A stretch of 11,096 nt of DNA from Gammaproteobacteria bacterium (GTDB taxonomy: Bacteria; Pseudomonadota; Gammaproteobacteria; Steroidobacterales; Woeseiaceae), in contig JAOUNK010000074.1 in assembly GCA_029881015.1 (NCBI GenBank), positions 1 to 11,096 on the forward strand, read 5' to 3'. The notes beneath the pieces were generated by a model. The model saw nothing but the letters and a program-made list of their open reading frames with translations. It was not told the origin of the DNA and made no database searches. Positions within the stretch are counted from its first letter, which is position 1. Every line of letters begins with the position of its first letter. Positions 1 to 5,611 of this stretch are shown here, one piece after another. Position numbers and translations under genes: made by a program.

Positions 1-74
1 TCGCCGGCTTGCCAACGATCCCACATCAAAACGCACTCTGCCTCGGTGAAGTATCTTCTCTTCCGGTACCCCAT
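1..74 (-). CDS. IS30-family transposase, N-terminal fragment (cut by window edge)
   Basis: Twenty-four codons are visible, beginning MGYRKRRYFTEAECVLMWDR and continuing into WQAG. This aligns in style with the IS30 transposase start (MRRTFTAEEKASVFELWKNG), the beginning of the N-terminal helix-turn-helix that recognises the element ends. A strong Shine-Dalgarno AGGAGG lies 8 nt before the ATG (at about 83-88 on the plus strand), which fixes the start. The DDE catalytic domain lies outside the window, so I cannot say whether the transposase is intact. The family call rests on the start of the protein plus the matching inverted repeat. Confidence 0.75.
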   Translation of the reverse strand, partial: MGYRKRRYFTEAECVLMWDRWQAG

Positions 75-109
75 CTGCAACACCTCCTGCTCTAGTGTTA
101 GAGTCTAGG

Positions 110-135
110 TGTTGCATTGACCGATTGAAGTCACA
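110..135. repeat. IS30-type terminal inverted repeat
   Basis: Twenty-six bases reading TGTTGCATTGACCGATTGAA and then GTCACA. The inner portion (TGTTGC, TTGACC, ATTGAA) is the conserved part of IS30-family ends as I recall them. It sits 36 nt upstream of the transposase ATG, the normal spacing for these elements. The partner repeat is outside the window. Confidence 0.7.
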
Positions 136-251
136 GCCGTTTTCGGAAGATTTCGATTTCTCCAAACAAGACGCTCAGGCGGCCGCTATTGGAGGAAGCA
201 GCCGCTCGCTCTGGGCGGCCACTCCGGACCCAAACGTGCTACTTGTCAAGC

Positions 252-273
252 AATGTGACGGAGTTAATGTACC
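252..273 (+). repeat. Imperfect direct repeat, copy A
   Basis: Core GTGACGGAGTTAAT at 255-268. It is matched 68 bp downstream by GTGACAGAGTTAAT at 323-336. Over 22 aligned bases, 18 agree. The function is unknown; proximity to the IS30 end suggests a remnant of mobile DNA or a repeated intergenic motif. Confidence 0.5.
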
Positions 274-319
274 GGTCTGATGGTTGACGTGGACCACAAA
301 TCGGCAAGTTGCGACCTGG

Positions 320-341
320 AAAGTGACAGAGTTAATTTCCC
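320..341 (+). repeat. Imperfect direct repeat, copy B
   Basis: Core GTGACAGAGTTAAT at 323-336, the second copy of the motif at 252-273, with the differences lying mostly outside the core. No coding role is visible. Confidence 0.5.
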
Positions 342-396
342 CGGGGTCAGCAGCTGGGAGTCCTTTTCAGTGAGTCACCGGTGGCGTCTAACTAAG

Positions 397-552
397 CTAA
401 CTTATACTTTCGGCCCGTTTCGTATTCCGAATCAAGAATGCGATGACAACCAACTGACTCAGCCAACCGATCCACGCCTCAATCGGAAAATTGGCCATGC
501 CAGGAAAAGGAACCTGTGCTACGACCGCACCGACGAGCGCCAGGACAAACAT
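397..552 (-). CDS. Small hydrophobic membrane protein (51 aa), possibly a frameshifted longer gene
   Basis: From ATG at 552 the frame encodes 51 residues starting MFVLALVGAVVAQVPFPG and ending KRAESIS before TAG. It has two hydrophobic stretches (about residues 1-14 and 27-41), a Pro/Gly hinge between them and a positively charged end (RNTKR), the pattern of a small two-helix inner-membrane protein. There is no Shine-Dalgarno before 552. A well-placed GAGGG (588-592) precedes another ATG at 581 in a different frame, which reads MNRRASCVLK and then runs out of frame. A one-base shift near 552 would join the two into a normal charged N-terminus plus helix. I therefore suspect either a pseudogene with a single-base indel or a 51-aa gene with a weak start. 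I do not recognise a family. Confidence 0.4.
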   Translation of the reverse strand: MFVLALVGAVVAQVPFPGMANFPIEAWIGWLSQLVVIAFLIRNTKRAESIS

Positions 553-682
553 TTGAGAACGCAACTGGCTCGCCTATTCATCGTATGCCCTCGCAATGTT
601 GTTGTCAGGATCTTGTCTTGCAGCTGGTTCTTGAGAGGAAATACTATGTGAGGCAATTGTCTGAGCCTCATGCTCGCAAACA

Positions 683-720
683 TCAGGCTATTATCAGGTG
701 ACGGTCAGGTTTTTCTCAGG
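683..720 (+). promoter_or_regulatory. Four phased TCAGG boxes, 11-bp period (putative activator site)
   Basis: TCAGG occurs at 683, 694, 705 and 716, exactly 11 bp apart, with unrelated 6-nt spacers (CTATTA, TGACGG, TTTTTC). An 11-bp direct-repeat period is the hallmark of sites bound by tandem OmpR/PhoB-type winged-helix response regulators (Pho boxes are the known case). The array ends about 20 bp before a weak -10 candidate TAGTAT (741-746) that lacks a good -35, as expected for an activator-dependent promoter. It would serve the lipoprotein/Lgt-like pair starting at 788. The identity of the regulator is not visible in this window. Confidence 0.45.
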
Positions 721-740
721 CCGAATGACCCGGGTAGGGA

Positions 741-746
741 TAGTAT
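741..746 (+). promoter_or_regulatory. Candidate -10 element for the 788-2198 operon
   Basis: TAGTAT matches the sigma-70 -10 consensus at four of six positions and lies about 40 nt before the ATG at 788. No recognisable -35 sits 16-18 bp upstream. The last TCAGG box (716-720) occupies that area instead. This is weak evidence by itself. Confidence 0.25.
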
Positions 747-787
747 GACAGTCGTACCGAACCGCGACTGCCGCATGGGAGAAAACT

Positions 788-1414
788 ATGAAAGCGACGG
801 CACGAAGTACCAGTGGCGCTGTCCTGATGCTTGCCATCATCCCCATCATCGTGGGCCTGCTGGCCTGTATGCCCGTACCCGTCGGCGACCCGGAGCGCAG
901 CCGCATCGATCCGGCGATGAATGGCGTCTGGGCCTTGACCGCAGACGGTGACGACGACGGCTACTACCTGTTTCGCCCCTGGGACAAACGCACCTGGCTC
1001 GTTGTCGGGGTCGAGAAGGGCGGCGAGGTCATCAAGCCCGCCACTGTCTACAAGGCCTGGCTCGCCAGGCTTGGCGGCGAGACCTTCATGACCTGGGAAC
1101 TGGCCGGCGGTTTCGACGCCGAGGGGGGCTTTACTCCCGAGTACTGGTTCGTGTTTCGGGTCGCCAAGGACAACGCAGACCGGGTCAGGCTGAACTCGCT
1201 AGACTACGACTACGCGGGATTCGAGGCGTTTCCGGACCCGGATGACTACGACGGCAACTACGTGCAAGACATGCGCCGCAAGGTCGAGCGCGTGATCAGG
1301 AAGAACGTCGACGATGAGGCCATGTACGGCGATTCCCTCGAGTTGCGCAGGCTCACGGGCGACGAGCTGGCAGAAGCATCGAAACGCTTCGGGAAGGTCG
1401 TCGCCTACGAGTAG
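788..1414 (+). CDS. Predicted lipoprotein of unknown function (208 aa)
   Basis: The start is supported by GGGAG (777-781) six bases before the ATG. The N-terminus has basic residues (MKATARSTSG), a hydrophobic stretch at 11-26 and a lipobox-like LLAC with Cys27 as the likely lipidated residue. Leu at -2 is acceptable but not the best fit. The mature part is hydrophilic, rich in Asp and aromatic residues, with a basic/acidic mixed region near residues 150-200 and no motif I recognise. It is probably anchored to the inner or outer membrane, facing the periplasm. The Lgt-like gene starts 7 nt after its stop, so the two are almost certainly co-transcribed. The family is unknown to me; a lipoprotein is the best-supported statement. 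Confidence 0.7.
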   Translation: MKATARSTSGAVLMLAIIPIIVGLLACMPVPVGDPERSRIDPAMNGVWALTADGDDDGYYLFRPWDKRTWLVVGVEKGGEVIKPATVYKAWLARLGGETFMTWELAGGFDAEGGFTPEYWFVFRVAKDNADRVRLNSLDYDYAGFEAFPDPDDYDGNYVQDMRRKVERVIRKNVDDEAMYGDSLELRRLTGDELAEASKRFGKVVAYE

Positions 1415-1421
1415 CAGGGCC

Positions 1422-2198
1422 ATGTACCCGCATTTCGATTCGACAACCTGGGTGACGCCTTTCGGCCTGATCTTCCTGGCAGCGATCTTCACGGCCTGGT
1501 TCTTTGCGCGGCGCAATGCCAGGGCAATATCGCTGGACCCCTCGCACGTCGACCTGCTGATCCCGATCACAATTATTGCCGGCGTTGCTGGCGCTACCGT
1601 GGTGGCCATGCTCCTGTCGGTGGACGAGGGCATCCGCGTTCGCCTGTTCAGCGTTATCGGCGCGGGAACCATTGCCCTTCTTGTCTACAGCCGTATTGCG
1701 CGACTGCCGTTCGCGCGCCTGCTCGATGTATTCGCGCTACCCGTGCTCGCTGCCCTCATGGTGCATCGCATCGGCTGCTTCCTCGCGGGGTGCTGCTGGG
1801 GCGATGTCGTGTCCAACGGCTTCGTTCGGGGCATCGAGTATCCGCCCGGCAGCTTCGCCTACGAGCAACACGTCGACAAAGGGCTTATCGACCCCGGTGC
1901 ACTGTCGTCACTACCCGTGCACGCGGTGCCGCTCTACGAAGCTGCGCTGCTGCTCGCCTTGCTGCTCGTACTGTCGAGGGTGTCCTGGCGCCGCCTCGCC
2001 ACGGGCACCATTACGATTCTGACTGTCTCTAGCTACGTGCTGATTCGGTTTTTCCTGGAGTACCTCCGGGCCGACAGCGAGGCCGTGCTGGGCAACCTGA
2101 CCGTCATCCAGCTACAGTGCATCGTCCTGATGTTCGGGGTCCTGCTCTTGTCCCGCGAGAGACTGCTCCTGCTCAGGACCCGCCGGCCGAGTCGCTAA
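1422..2198 (+). CDS. Lgt-like (prolipoprotein diacylglyceryl transferase family) membrane protein
   Basis: A 258-aa polytopic membrane protein. The start at 1422 follows the previous stop by 7 nt; an in-frame start at 1314 lies inside the upstream gene and is unlikely. Family marks are HRIGCFLAGCCWG (residues 115-127), HAVPLYE (167-173) and FLEYLRAD (211-218). These correspond to the RxGCFxxGCCxG, HPxxLYE and FxExxRxD segments of Lgt-family proteins. Canonical Lgt transfers diacylglycerol from phosphatidylglycerol to the lipobox cysteine at the periplasmic face of the inner membrane. The histidine-glycine-glycine segment of classical Lgt (around His103 in E. coli) is not apparent; the aligned part reads SVIGAG. 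I therefore call it an Lgt-family paralogue, not the housekeeping enzyme. It may act on, or together with, the lipoprotein encoded just upstream. Its 3' end overlaps the convergent sigma-factor gene by 26 bp. Confidence 0.75.
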   Translation: MYPHFDSTTWVTPFGLIFLAAIFTAWFFARRNARAISLDPSHVDLLIPITIIAGVAGATVVAMLLSVDEGIRVRLFSVIGAGTIALLVYSRIARLPFARLLDVFALPVLAALMVHRIGCFLAGCCWGDVVSNGFVRGIEYPPGSFAYEQHVDKGLIDPGALSSLPVHAVPLYEAALLLALLLVLSRVSWRRLATGTITILTVSSYVLIRFFLEYLRADSEAVLGNLTVIQLQCIVLMFGVLLLSRERLLLLRTRRPSR

Positions 2199-2739
2199 GC
2201 AGCTTCCTGAGCCAGATGCGGGCGAGCTTGAACTCGCGCCGTGTTGTCGATTCGGAGATGCCGAGCGACTGACCGACTTCTTCCTGCGTCAGGCCGCCAA
2301 AATAGTACAGCTCGAGCACATTGGCCTTGCGTGCATCCATCTGGGCGAGCTGTTTCAGGGCCTCATCCAGTGCGAGTACGTCTTCGTCGGCGTCGTTCCT
2401 GCCCAGAAGAGATTCATGCAGCGTTACCTTCAGCGCGCCGCTACCGCGCTTCAGGGCGGTGCGGCTCTTGGCGTGATTTACCAGCAGTCGCCGCATCATC
2501 CGCGCGGCCAGTGCAAAGAAATGACTGCGGTTCTGCCACTCGACATCGGCGCCGACGAGCTTCTCGTAGGCCTCGTGCACCAGCGCCGTGGGTTGCAGGG
2601 TATGTCGTGCGTTCTCGCCTTGGAACACGCCGCGCGCGATGCTCTTGAGCTCGTCGTAGATCAGCGGTGCGACCGCGTCACGAGCCACGTCATCGCCGGC
2701 TGACCAGCGGTTGAGAAGTTGCGTGATGTCGTCTGTCAC
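2173..2739 (-). CDS. ECF-type RNA polymerase sigma factor, STPK-associated (TIGR02999-like)
   Basis: A 188-aa protein beginning VTDDITQLLNRWSAGD, the usual opening of this sigma family. I chose the GTG at 2739, 13 nt after the kinase stop, with only a GGGG as a weak Shine-Dalgarno. An in-frame ATG at 2877 would lie inside the kinase gene and add a basic tail foreign to the family. Sigma-2 spans about residues 5-92 (PTALVHEAY at 50-58, FFALAARMMRRLLVNHAK at 74-91). Sigma-4 spans about 125-182, with helix-turn-helix TQEEVGQSLGISESTTRREF at 151-170. It directs RNA polymerase to its own promoter class. Region 2.2 lacks the acidic stretch typical of ECF sigmas and carries Thr47 and Thr51 in its place, suggesting control by the adjacent kinase. 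No anti-sigma gene is present. It is the last gene of the operon and converges on the Lgt-like gene. Confidence 0.88.
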   Translation of the reverse strand: MTDDITQLLNRWSAGDDVARDAVAPLIYDELKSIARGVFQGENARHTLQPTALVHEAYEKLVGADVEWQNRSHFFALAARMMRRLLVNHAKSRTALKRGSGALKVTLHESLLGRNDADEDVLALDEALKQLAQMDARKANVLELYYFGGLTQEEVGQSLGISESTTRREFKLARIWLRKLLSDSAGGS

Positions 2740-2752
2740 GGCGCGCCCCGGT

Positions 2753-5563
2753 CTACAGGCCTGTGCCCGAGGTTGTGAGCGCCTCATTCCAGTCGGCAGT
2801 GATGCGGTCGCGTGCCGCGTTCGCCGGACCCCGGATTGACGTCGCCCGGTGCGGGTCGCCACCCTGTTCAAACGCATCGGCTAACAGCAAACGACGGTTG
2901 ACGTTGTCGAGGTGGTCGCGGCCGATCGACGTCTCGGTCATTGCGATCGCCTGTTCGAGGAATTCGATCGCGTCGGCAGCCGTGCCTTCCGCGAGCGCTA
3001 CCTGGCCCAGTCCGGTCAGGGCCTGCGCAGCGGTTGGATGTTCCCCGGCGTCATTGGTGCGCAGGATGTCGAGTGCCTCTTCGAAGGCCGCACGGGCGTC
3101 TGCCGGCCGGCCCTGGCGAAGTATCACATCGGCCAGATCGATGTGCGCCAGCTGCGTAAACGCATGGTCTTTGCCAATCTGGTCTTCGCGGATAGTGAGC
3201 GCCTGTTGCATGAGACTTTCGGCGCCCTCGAGATCGCCGCGATCACGGGCGACCTTGCCCAGGCCGACCAGCGTCACGCTGCGGTCGAAATGCCCCGCGG
3301 GCTTGTCGATGCGTGCGTATATGTCCTGCGCCCGCTGAAACGCCTGGTCAGCGAGTGCCGTCGCCCCCAGGTTGGCCAGCATGTCGCCGTGGCCATTGAG
3401 CCAGTAGGCCACCGTGTCGTGCACTTCACCGGTCTGCTCAATCTGCAGCGCGACGAGTTCGTTGAACAGCCGATGCGCTTCTTCATAGTGTCCGAGCTTC
3501 CCCAGGGTATGGGCGAGCGGATACATGTAGAGCGGCAACTGCCAGTCCGAGCCGTCGGATACACGCCGAAGAATTTCCACGGCCCGGCGATAATAGTCAA
3601 TCGCTTCGCGATAGTCGCCGAGATCGGTAAGCGTGATGCCGATGTTCTGCATCGCAGACGCGAGTCGGATATCGTCGGGACCCAGGCGCGCGGACACCAG
3701 CTCCAATACCCGCTCCTCATATTCAATCGCTTTGCGCGGCTCGCCGACGACCTGATGATAAGTCGCCAGTGAGCTGTAAGGGCAGCGGAACTCGTAGTCG
3801 TCCTCGGGTAGCAGCGCCTGGTAACGCTCGAGTGCAAATGTCGTATTCTCATACATCGCGTCGTAGTCGCCGTTACGGTAGTACAGGTAAGCTGCCTGGC
3901 AGGCGATGCGGGCCACCGTCAATGACTGCGTACCTGTTGTCTTGACGGCCATCCCGCGTGCCTGATCAAGCGCCGCAAGACCGTCTGCGTAGCGTCCCTG
4001 CGCCAAGCGCAGTTTCGAGAGCGTGCGCAGCGCATTAACGTGATCCACGGGCGACTCGATACGCTCGTAGATCGAGAGCGCTTCGACAATGAGCGCTTCC
4101 GCTCGCTCCAGCTGACCGACGTTGGTCAGGACCTGGGTTATCGTGCCCAACAAGCGTGCTCGTACCAGCGGATCCAGGGAGGTGTCCGACGCCACCTTGT
4201 CTGCGCCAGTTGACACCAGTTCGGCCACGGTCAGTCCTTCCTGGCTGCGCTGGTAGTGATCGCTATCGACGAACAAGCCCGTCAGGAAATCGGCCGTTTG
4301 CTGCGCGACCTCGCGTTCGGTTTCGATGCGTGCCGTGTAGAACGCTGTGAGTCCCACGGCGGAAACGACGAGCAGGCTCGTGAGGGCAACCGGCAACCGG
4401 TGCCGGGCGATGAACTTGTGCGCCCGATAGCCGAACGTATCGCCGCGCGCGCGTATCGGCAGTTGCTCCAGGTAGCGCTCGAGGTCTTCAGCCAGTGCGT
4501 CGACGGTTGCGTACCGGCGCTCGGGCTCCTTGCGCAATGCCATCAGCAGGATGGTGTCGAGATCGCCGCGCAGCGCTTTCTTTTGGCGCAGCAACCATTT
4601 TTCGGGAGCCGTATTGTCGGCGCGGGTCACGGCGCTGCTCGGGGTCTCGGCGGGCATCGAGAGAATCGCGGCCTCGATGTCGCGCGGATGGTCGCTGGTT
4701 GGCGTGTAGGGCAGACGCCCTGTGAGCAGACGATACAGCAGCAAGCCAACGCCATAGACATCGGCCGCCGTGCTGACGGGCCGGCTGCCGAGTTGCTCGG
4801 GACTCGCGTACAGCGGCGTCAGTGCGCGCCGGTCCGCTCGTGTCAGCTCCCCATCGGAACCATCCTGCTCCAGCAGTTTGGCAATCCCAAAGTCGAGCAG
4901 GCGCGGTGCACCGCTGGCATCCACGAGGATATTGCTGGGCTTGATGTCCCGGTGGATGACGAGTTGGTTGTGCGCGTACTGCAGGGCGCCGCAGACGTCG
5001 ATGATCAGTCGAATGATGCTGGCGTTGTCGAGCTTGTTGCGGGAACAGTAGTCGGCGATGTTCTCGCCTTCGATGTACTCCATGACGATATACGGCAGGC
5101 CGGCCTCGGTCATGCCGCCGTCAACAAGGCGTGCAATGTTGGCGTGGTTCAGTGTCGCGAGAATGCGTCGCTCGGCGACGAAGCGAGCCTGGGCCACCGG
5201 ATCGTGCAGGTGGCTGTGCAAAACCTTGATGGCCACACGCTGGTCGAAGTCCGCGCCATCGCGCTGCCCTGCGTACACGACCCCCATGCCGCCTTCCGCA
5301 ATCTTGTCCGTGATGCGGTAGTGGCCGACCGATGTGCCGATGGCCGAATCCGCAGCACGAGCCTTCGCCGTGGCAATCGACGACGCGAGTCCGCCGGTCT
5401 GCTCGGCGTCGTACTGCAGAAGCTCGAGCAGATCCGCCTCGAGCTCGGGTTCGTCGCGACAGTTTTCTGCCACCCAGGTTTCGCGTTGGTCGGCAGGCTC
5501 CTGGAGCGCCTCTGCGAGCAGTTCGTTGAGGCGCTTCCAGCGCTTTTCGTCAGTTGTCATCAT
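2753..5563 (-). CDS. Transmembrane Ser/Thr protein kinase with extracytoplasmic TPR domain
   Basis: A 936-aa protein starting MMTTDEKRWK; the ATG at 5560 is an equal alternative. Residues 1-75 form the helical leader common in this family. The kinase domain at about 80-370 has all key elements: glycine loop AEGGMGVVY (89-97), VAIK lysine 113, likely helix-C Glu131, HRDIKPSN (204-211, catalytic Asp206), DFG (224-226) and SPEQL (254-258). It should be active. A single membrane helix lies at about 390-409, followed by roughly 525 residues of TPR-type helical repeats (for example LTDLGDYREAIDYYRRAVEI) that would face the periplasm, the usual arrangement for TPR-STPK receptors. It lies 48 nt after the propeller gene and 13 nt before the sigma gene, so the sigma factor is its obvious substrate candidate. 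No Shine-Dalgarno precedes the start; a TATATT -10-like box lies just upstream. Confidence 0.93.
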   Translation of the reverse strand: MMTTDEKRWKRLNELLAEALQEPADQRETWVAENCRDEPELEADLLELLQYDAEQTGGLASSIATAKARAADSAIGTSVGHYRITDKIAEGGMGVVYAGQRDGADFDQRVAIKVLHSHLHDPVAQARFVAERRILATLNHANIARLVDGGMTEAGLPYIVMEYIEGENIADYCSRNKLDNASIIRLIIDVCGALQYAHNQLVIHRDIKPSNILVDASGAPRLLDFGIAKLLEQDGSDGELTRADRRALTPLYASPEQLGSRPVSTAADVYGVGLLLYRLLTGRLPYTPTSDHPRDIEAAILSMPAETPSSAVTRADNTAPEKWLLRQKKALRGDLDTILLMALRKEPERRYATVDALAEDLERYLEQLPIRARGDTFGYRAHKFIARHRLPVALTSLLVVSAVGLTAFYTARIETEREVAQQTADFLTGLFVDSDHYQRSQEGLTVAELVSTGADKVASDTSLDPLVRARLLGTITQVLTNVGQLERAEALIVEALSIYERIESPVDHVNALRTLSKLRLAQGRYADGLAALDQARGMAVKTTGTQSLTVARIACQAAYLYYRNGDYDAMYENTTFALERYQALLPEDDYEFRCPYSSLATYHQVVGEPRKAIEYEERVLELVSARLGPDDIRLASAMQNIGITLTDLGDYREAIDYYRRAVEILRRVSDGSDWQLPLYMYPLAHTLGKLGHYEEAHRLFNELVALQIEQTGEVHDTVAYWLNGHGDMLANLGATALADQAFQRAQDIYARIDKPAGHFDRSVTLVGLGKVARDRGDLEGAESLMQQALTIREDQIGKDHAFTQLAHIDLADVILRQGRPADARAAFEEALDILRTNDAGEHPTAAQALTGLGQVALAEGTAADAIEFLEQAIAMTETSIGRDHLDNVNRRLLLADAFEQGGDPHRATSIRGPANAARDRITADWNEALTTSGTGL

Positions 5564-5569
5564 GCCAAG

Positions 5570-5575
5570 AATATA
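5570..5575 (-). promoter_or_regulatory. Possible internal -10 box giving a leaderless kinase mRNA
   Basis: On the minus strand TATATT is followed by six bases and then the kinase ATG. A transcript from this box would begin at or next to the start codon. No ribosome binding site is present there. A convincing -35 is lacking; a TTCCTG occurs with a short 15-bp spacer. This is a tentative internal promoter that could uncouple kinase and sigma expression from the two secreted proteins. Confidence 0.2.
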
Positions 5576-5611
5576 GTACGAGGCGGCTAGCAGGAACCGC
5601 CACGTACAACG

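Larger units (their letters stand above)
1..135 (-). mobile_element. IS30-family insertion sequence, outer end only (runs off left edge)
   Basis: The element consists of a transposase gene start reading toward the left edge (ATG at 74) preceded by a terminal inverted repeat at 110-135. Read inward from its outer edge at 135, that repeat matches my memory of the E. coli IS30 terminal repeat at about 21 of 26 positions. IS30-family elements carry one DDE transposase gene and use a cut-copy (intermolecular circle) mechanism. Only one end is present, so copy integrity, full length and target duplication cannot be judged. The 136 boundary rests on the inverted repeat alone. Confidence 0.8.
136..787. 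other. Gene-poor interval between the IS end and the lipoprotein operon
   Basis: The plus-strand open frames here have no convincing ribosome binding sites and give low-complexity or basic translations unlike real proteins. What can be supported is an imperfect direct repeat (252-273 and 320-341), a short minus-strand membrane-protein frame (397-552, possibly starting at 581 before a frameshift), and a regulatory region with phased TCAGG boxes at 683-720. The stretch 136-250 contains nothing I recognise. Its position next to an IS end suggests degraded or rearranged DNA. Confidence 0.5.

Noticed and set aside
280..651. 123-codon open frame on the plus strand
   Set aside because: No ribosome binding site, translation without hydrophobic core or motif, and it lies opposite the better-looking minus-strand membrane-protein frame.
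1199..1672. 157-codon minus-strand frame across the lipoprotein/Lgt junction
   Set aside because: Antisense to two supported genes and has no family features.
2740..2877. Extended N-terminus of the sigma factor from ATG 2877
   Set aside because: It would overlap the kinase gene by 125 bp and add an Arg-rich tail not seen in the family; GTG 2739 gives the family-typical start.
4256..5590. 444-codon open frame on the plus strand opposite the kinase
   Set aside because: Antisense shadow of a high-GC kinase gene with intact motifs; no start signal of its own and no recognisable domain.
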